A stretch of 41,701 nucleotides of DNA from Candidatus Omnitrophota bacterium (GTDB lineage: Bacteria; Omnitrophota; Gorgyraeia; Velamenicoccales; Velamenicoccaceae), in assembly GCA_020057345.1 (NCBI GenBank), contig JAGVGA010000019.1, positions 1 through 41,701 of the forward strand; not shown here. Direction: 5' to 3'. Below are more notes on the stretch, generated by a model that saw nothing but the letters and a program-made list of their open reading frames with translations, did no database searches and had not been told where the DNA came from. The first letter of the stretch is position 1.

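Larger units (their letters stand above)
17972..41512 (-). repeat. 21 dispersed Ser-Ser-Pro segment delimiters
   Basis: In-frame motif positions, from N- to C-terminal: 41498-41512 (SSSPL), 41234-41248 (SSSPV), 37949-37960 (SSPV), 36983-36997 (SSSPV), 36215-36229 (SSSPV), 35339-35350 (SSPV), 34469-34483 (SSSPI), 33563-33574 (SSPL), 31343-31357 (SSSPI), 30158-30169 (SSPI), 28346-28363 (SSSSPV), 27851-27859 (SSP), 27815-27832 (SSSSPV), 27215-27226 (SSPI), 25652-25663 (SSPV), 24578-24592 (SSSPI), 23678-23695 (SSSSPI), 21938-21952 (SSSPV), 19970-19984 (SSSPV), 19385-19399 (SSSPV), 17972-17983 (SSPC). Nearly all fall at domain borders. The serine pair before Pro is encoded AG[CT]-TCN in 14 of 21. 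Spacing ranges from tens of residues to about 1090. Confidence 0.85.

Noticed and set aside
1-41701. tRNA, rRNA, CRISPR arrays, transposases or prophage genes
   Set aside because: No cloverleaf-like sequence, rRNA stretch, direct-repeat/spacer array, or transposase or integrase motif was recognised on either strand by eye.

Overview
The window reads almost entirely from the minus strand. It has two blocks: a glucan or oligosaccharide utilisation operon (about 500-16400), and the 3' part of one enormous reading frame followed by two small PilZ-type genes (about 16500-41701). The best guess for the source is a Candidatus Omnitrophota (OP3-type) or similar Gram-negative candidate-phylum bacterium. 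That rests on the multi-kilobase multidomain ORF, the mid-range base composition, consistent AAGGAGGT-type Shine-Dalgarno sites and the sugar-degrading gene set. It is an inference from gene content, not a phylogenetic placement.

Block 1, in transcription order from a candidate promoter at 16453-16425: a GH94-type disaccharide/oligosaccharide phosphorylase, a sugar-binding lipoprotein, two ABC sugar permeases, a secreted helical-repeat/clan GH-A hydrolase, a secreted protein with two copies of a lectin-like domain, a second secreted clan GH-A hydrolase, an exported helical-repeat protein with an Ig/PKD-like tail, a GH116-type beta-glycosidase and a ROK-family regulator. The likely flow is: extracytoplasmic binding and trimming of a glycan, import by the ABC system, then phosphorolysis and hydrolysis in the cytoplasm, with the ROK protein as sugar-responsive regulator. 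No ABC ATPase lies in the window. The longer spacers of this block carry degenerate 7-bp tandem repeats. A further gene, cut by the left edge, encodes a membrane-anchored coiled coil.

Block 2 is a single open frame of at least 8131 codons. It enters from the right edge and stops at 17306. It is punctuated by 21 short Ser-Ser-Pro motifs, mostly SSSP followed by V or I. They cut it into about 19 segments that look like separate proteins: a decayed RelA/SpoT-like module with an ACT domain, a GHKL ATPase-like domain, two GNAT domains, a circularly permuted cofactor-independent phosphoglycerate mutase, a TPR domain, an ATP-grasp enzyme, a nucleotidyltransferase, an intact SpoT-type HD hydrolase, an alpha/alpha-barrel glycan-active-like domain, a ParB/sulfiredoxin-like domain, a 4-alpha-glucanotransferase and a UPF0489-like domain. 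Several other segments I cannot identify. Two small PilZ-type genes follow closely, each with a perfect Shine-Dalgarno. Near the right edge a 78-codon ORF with a perfect Shine-Dalgarno lies inside the giant frame but in another frame, so the true start and continuity of the giant gene are uncertain there.

The most unusual items are the SSP-punctuated giant frame, the permuted phosphoglycerate mutase inside it, the out-of-frame gene near its visible upstream end, and the heptamer repeats between genes. I recognised no tRNA, rRNA, CRISPR array or insertion sequence. No gap between genes exceeds 150 bases.
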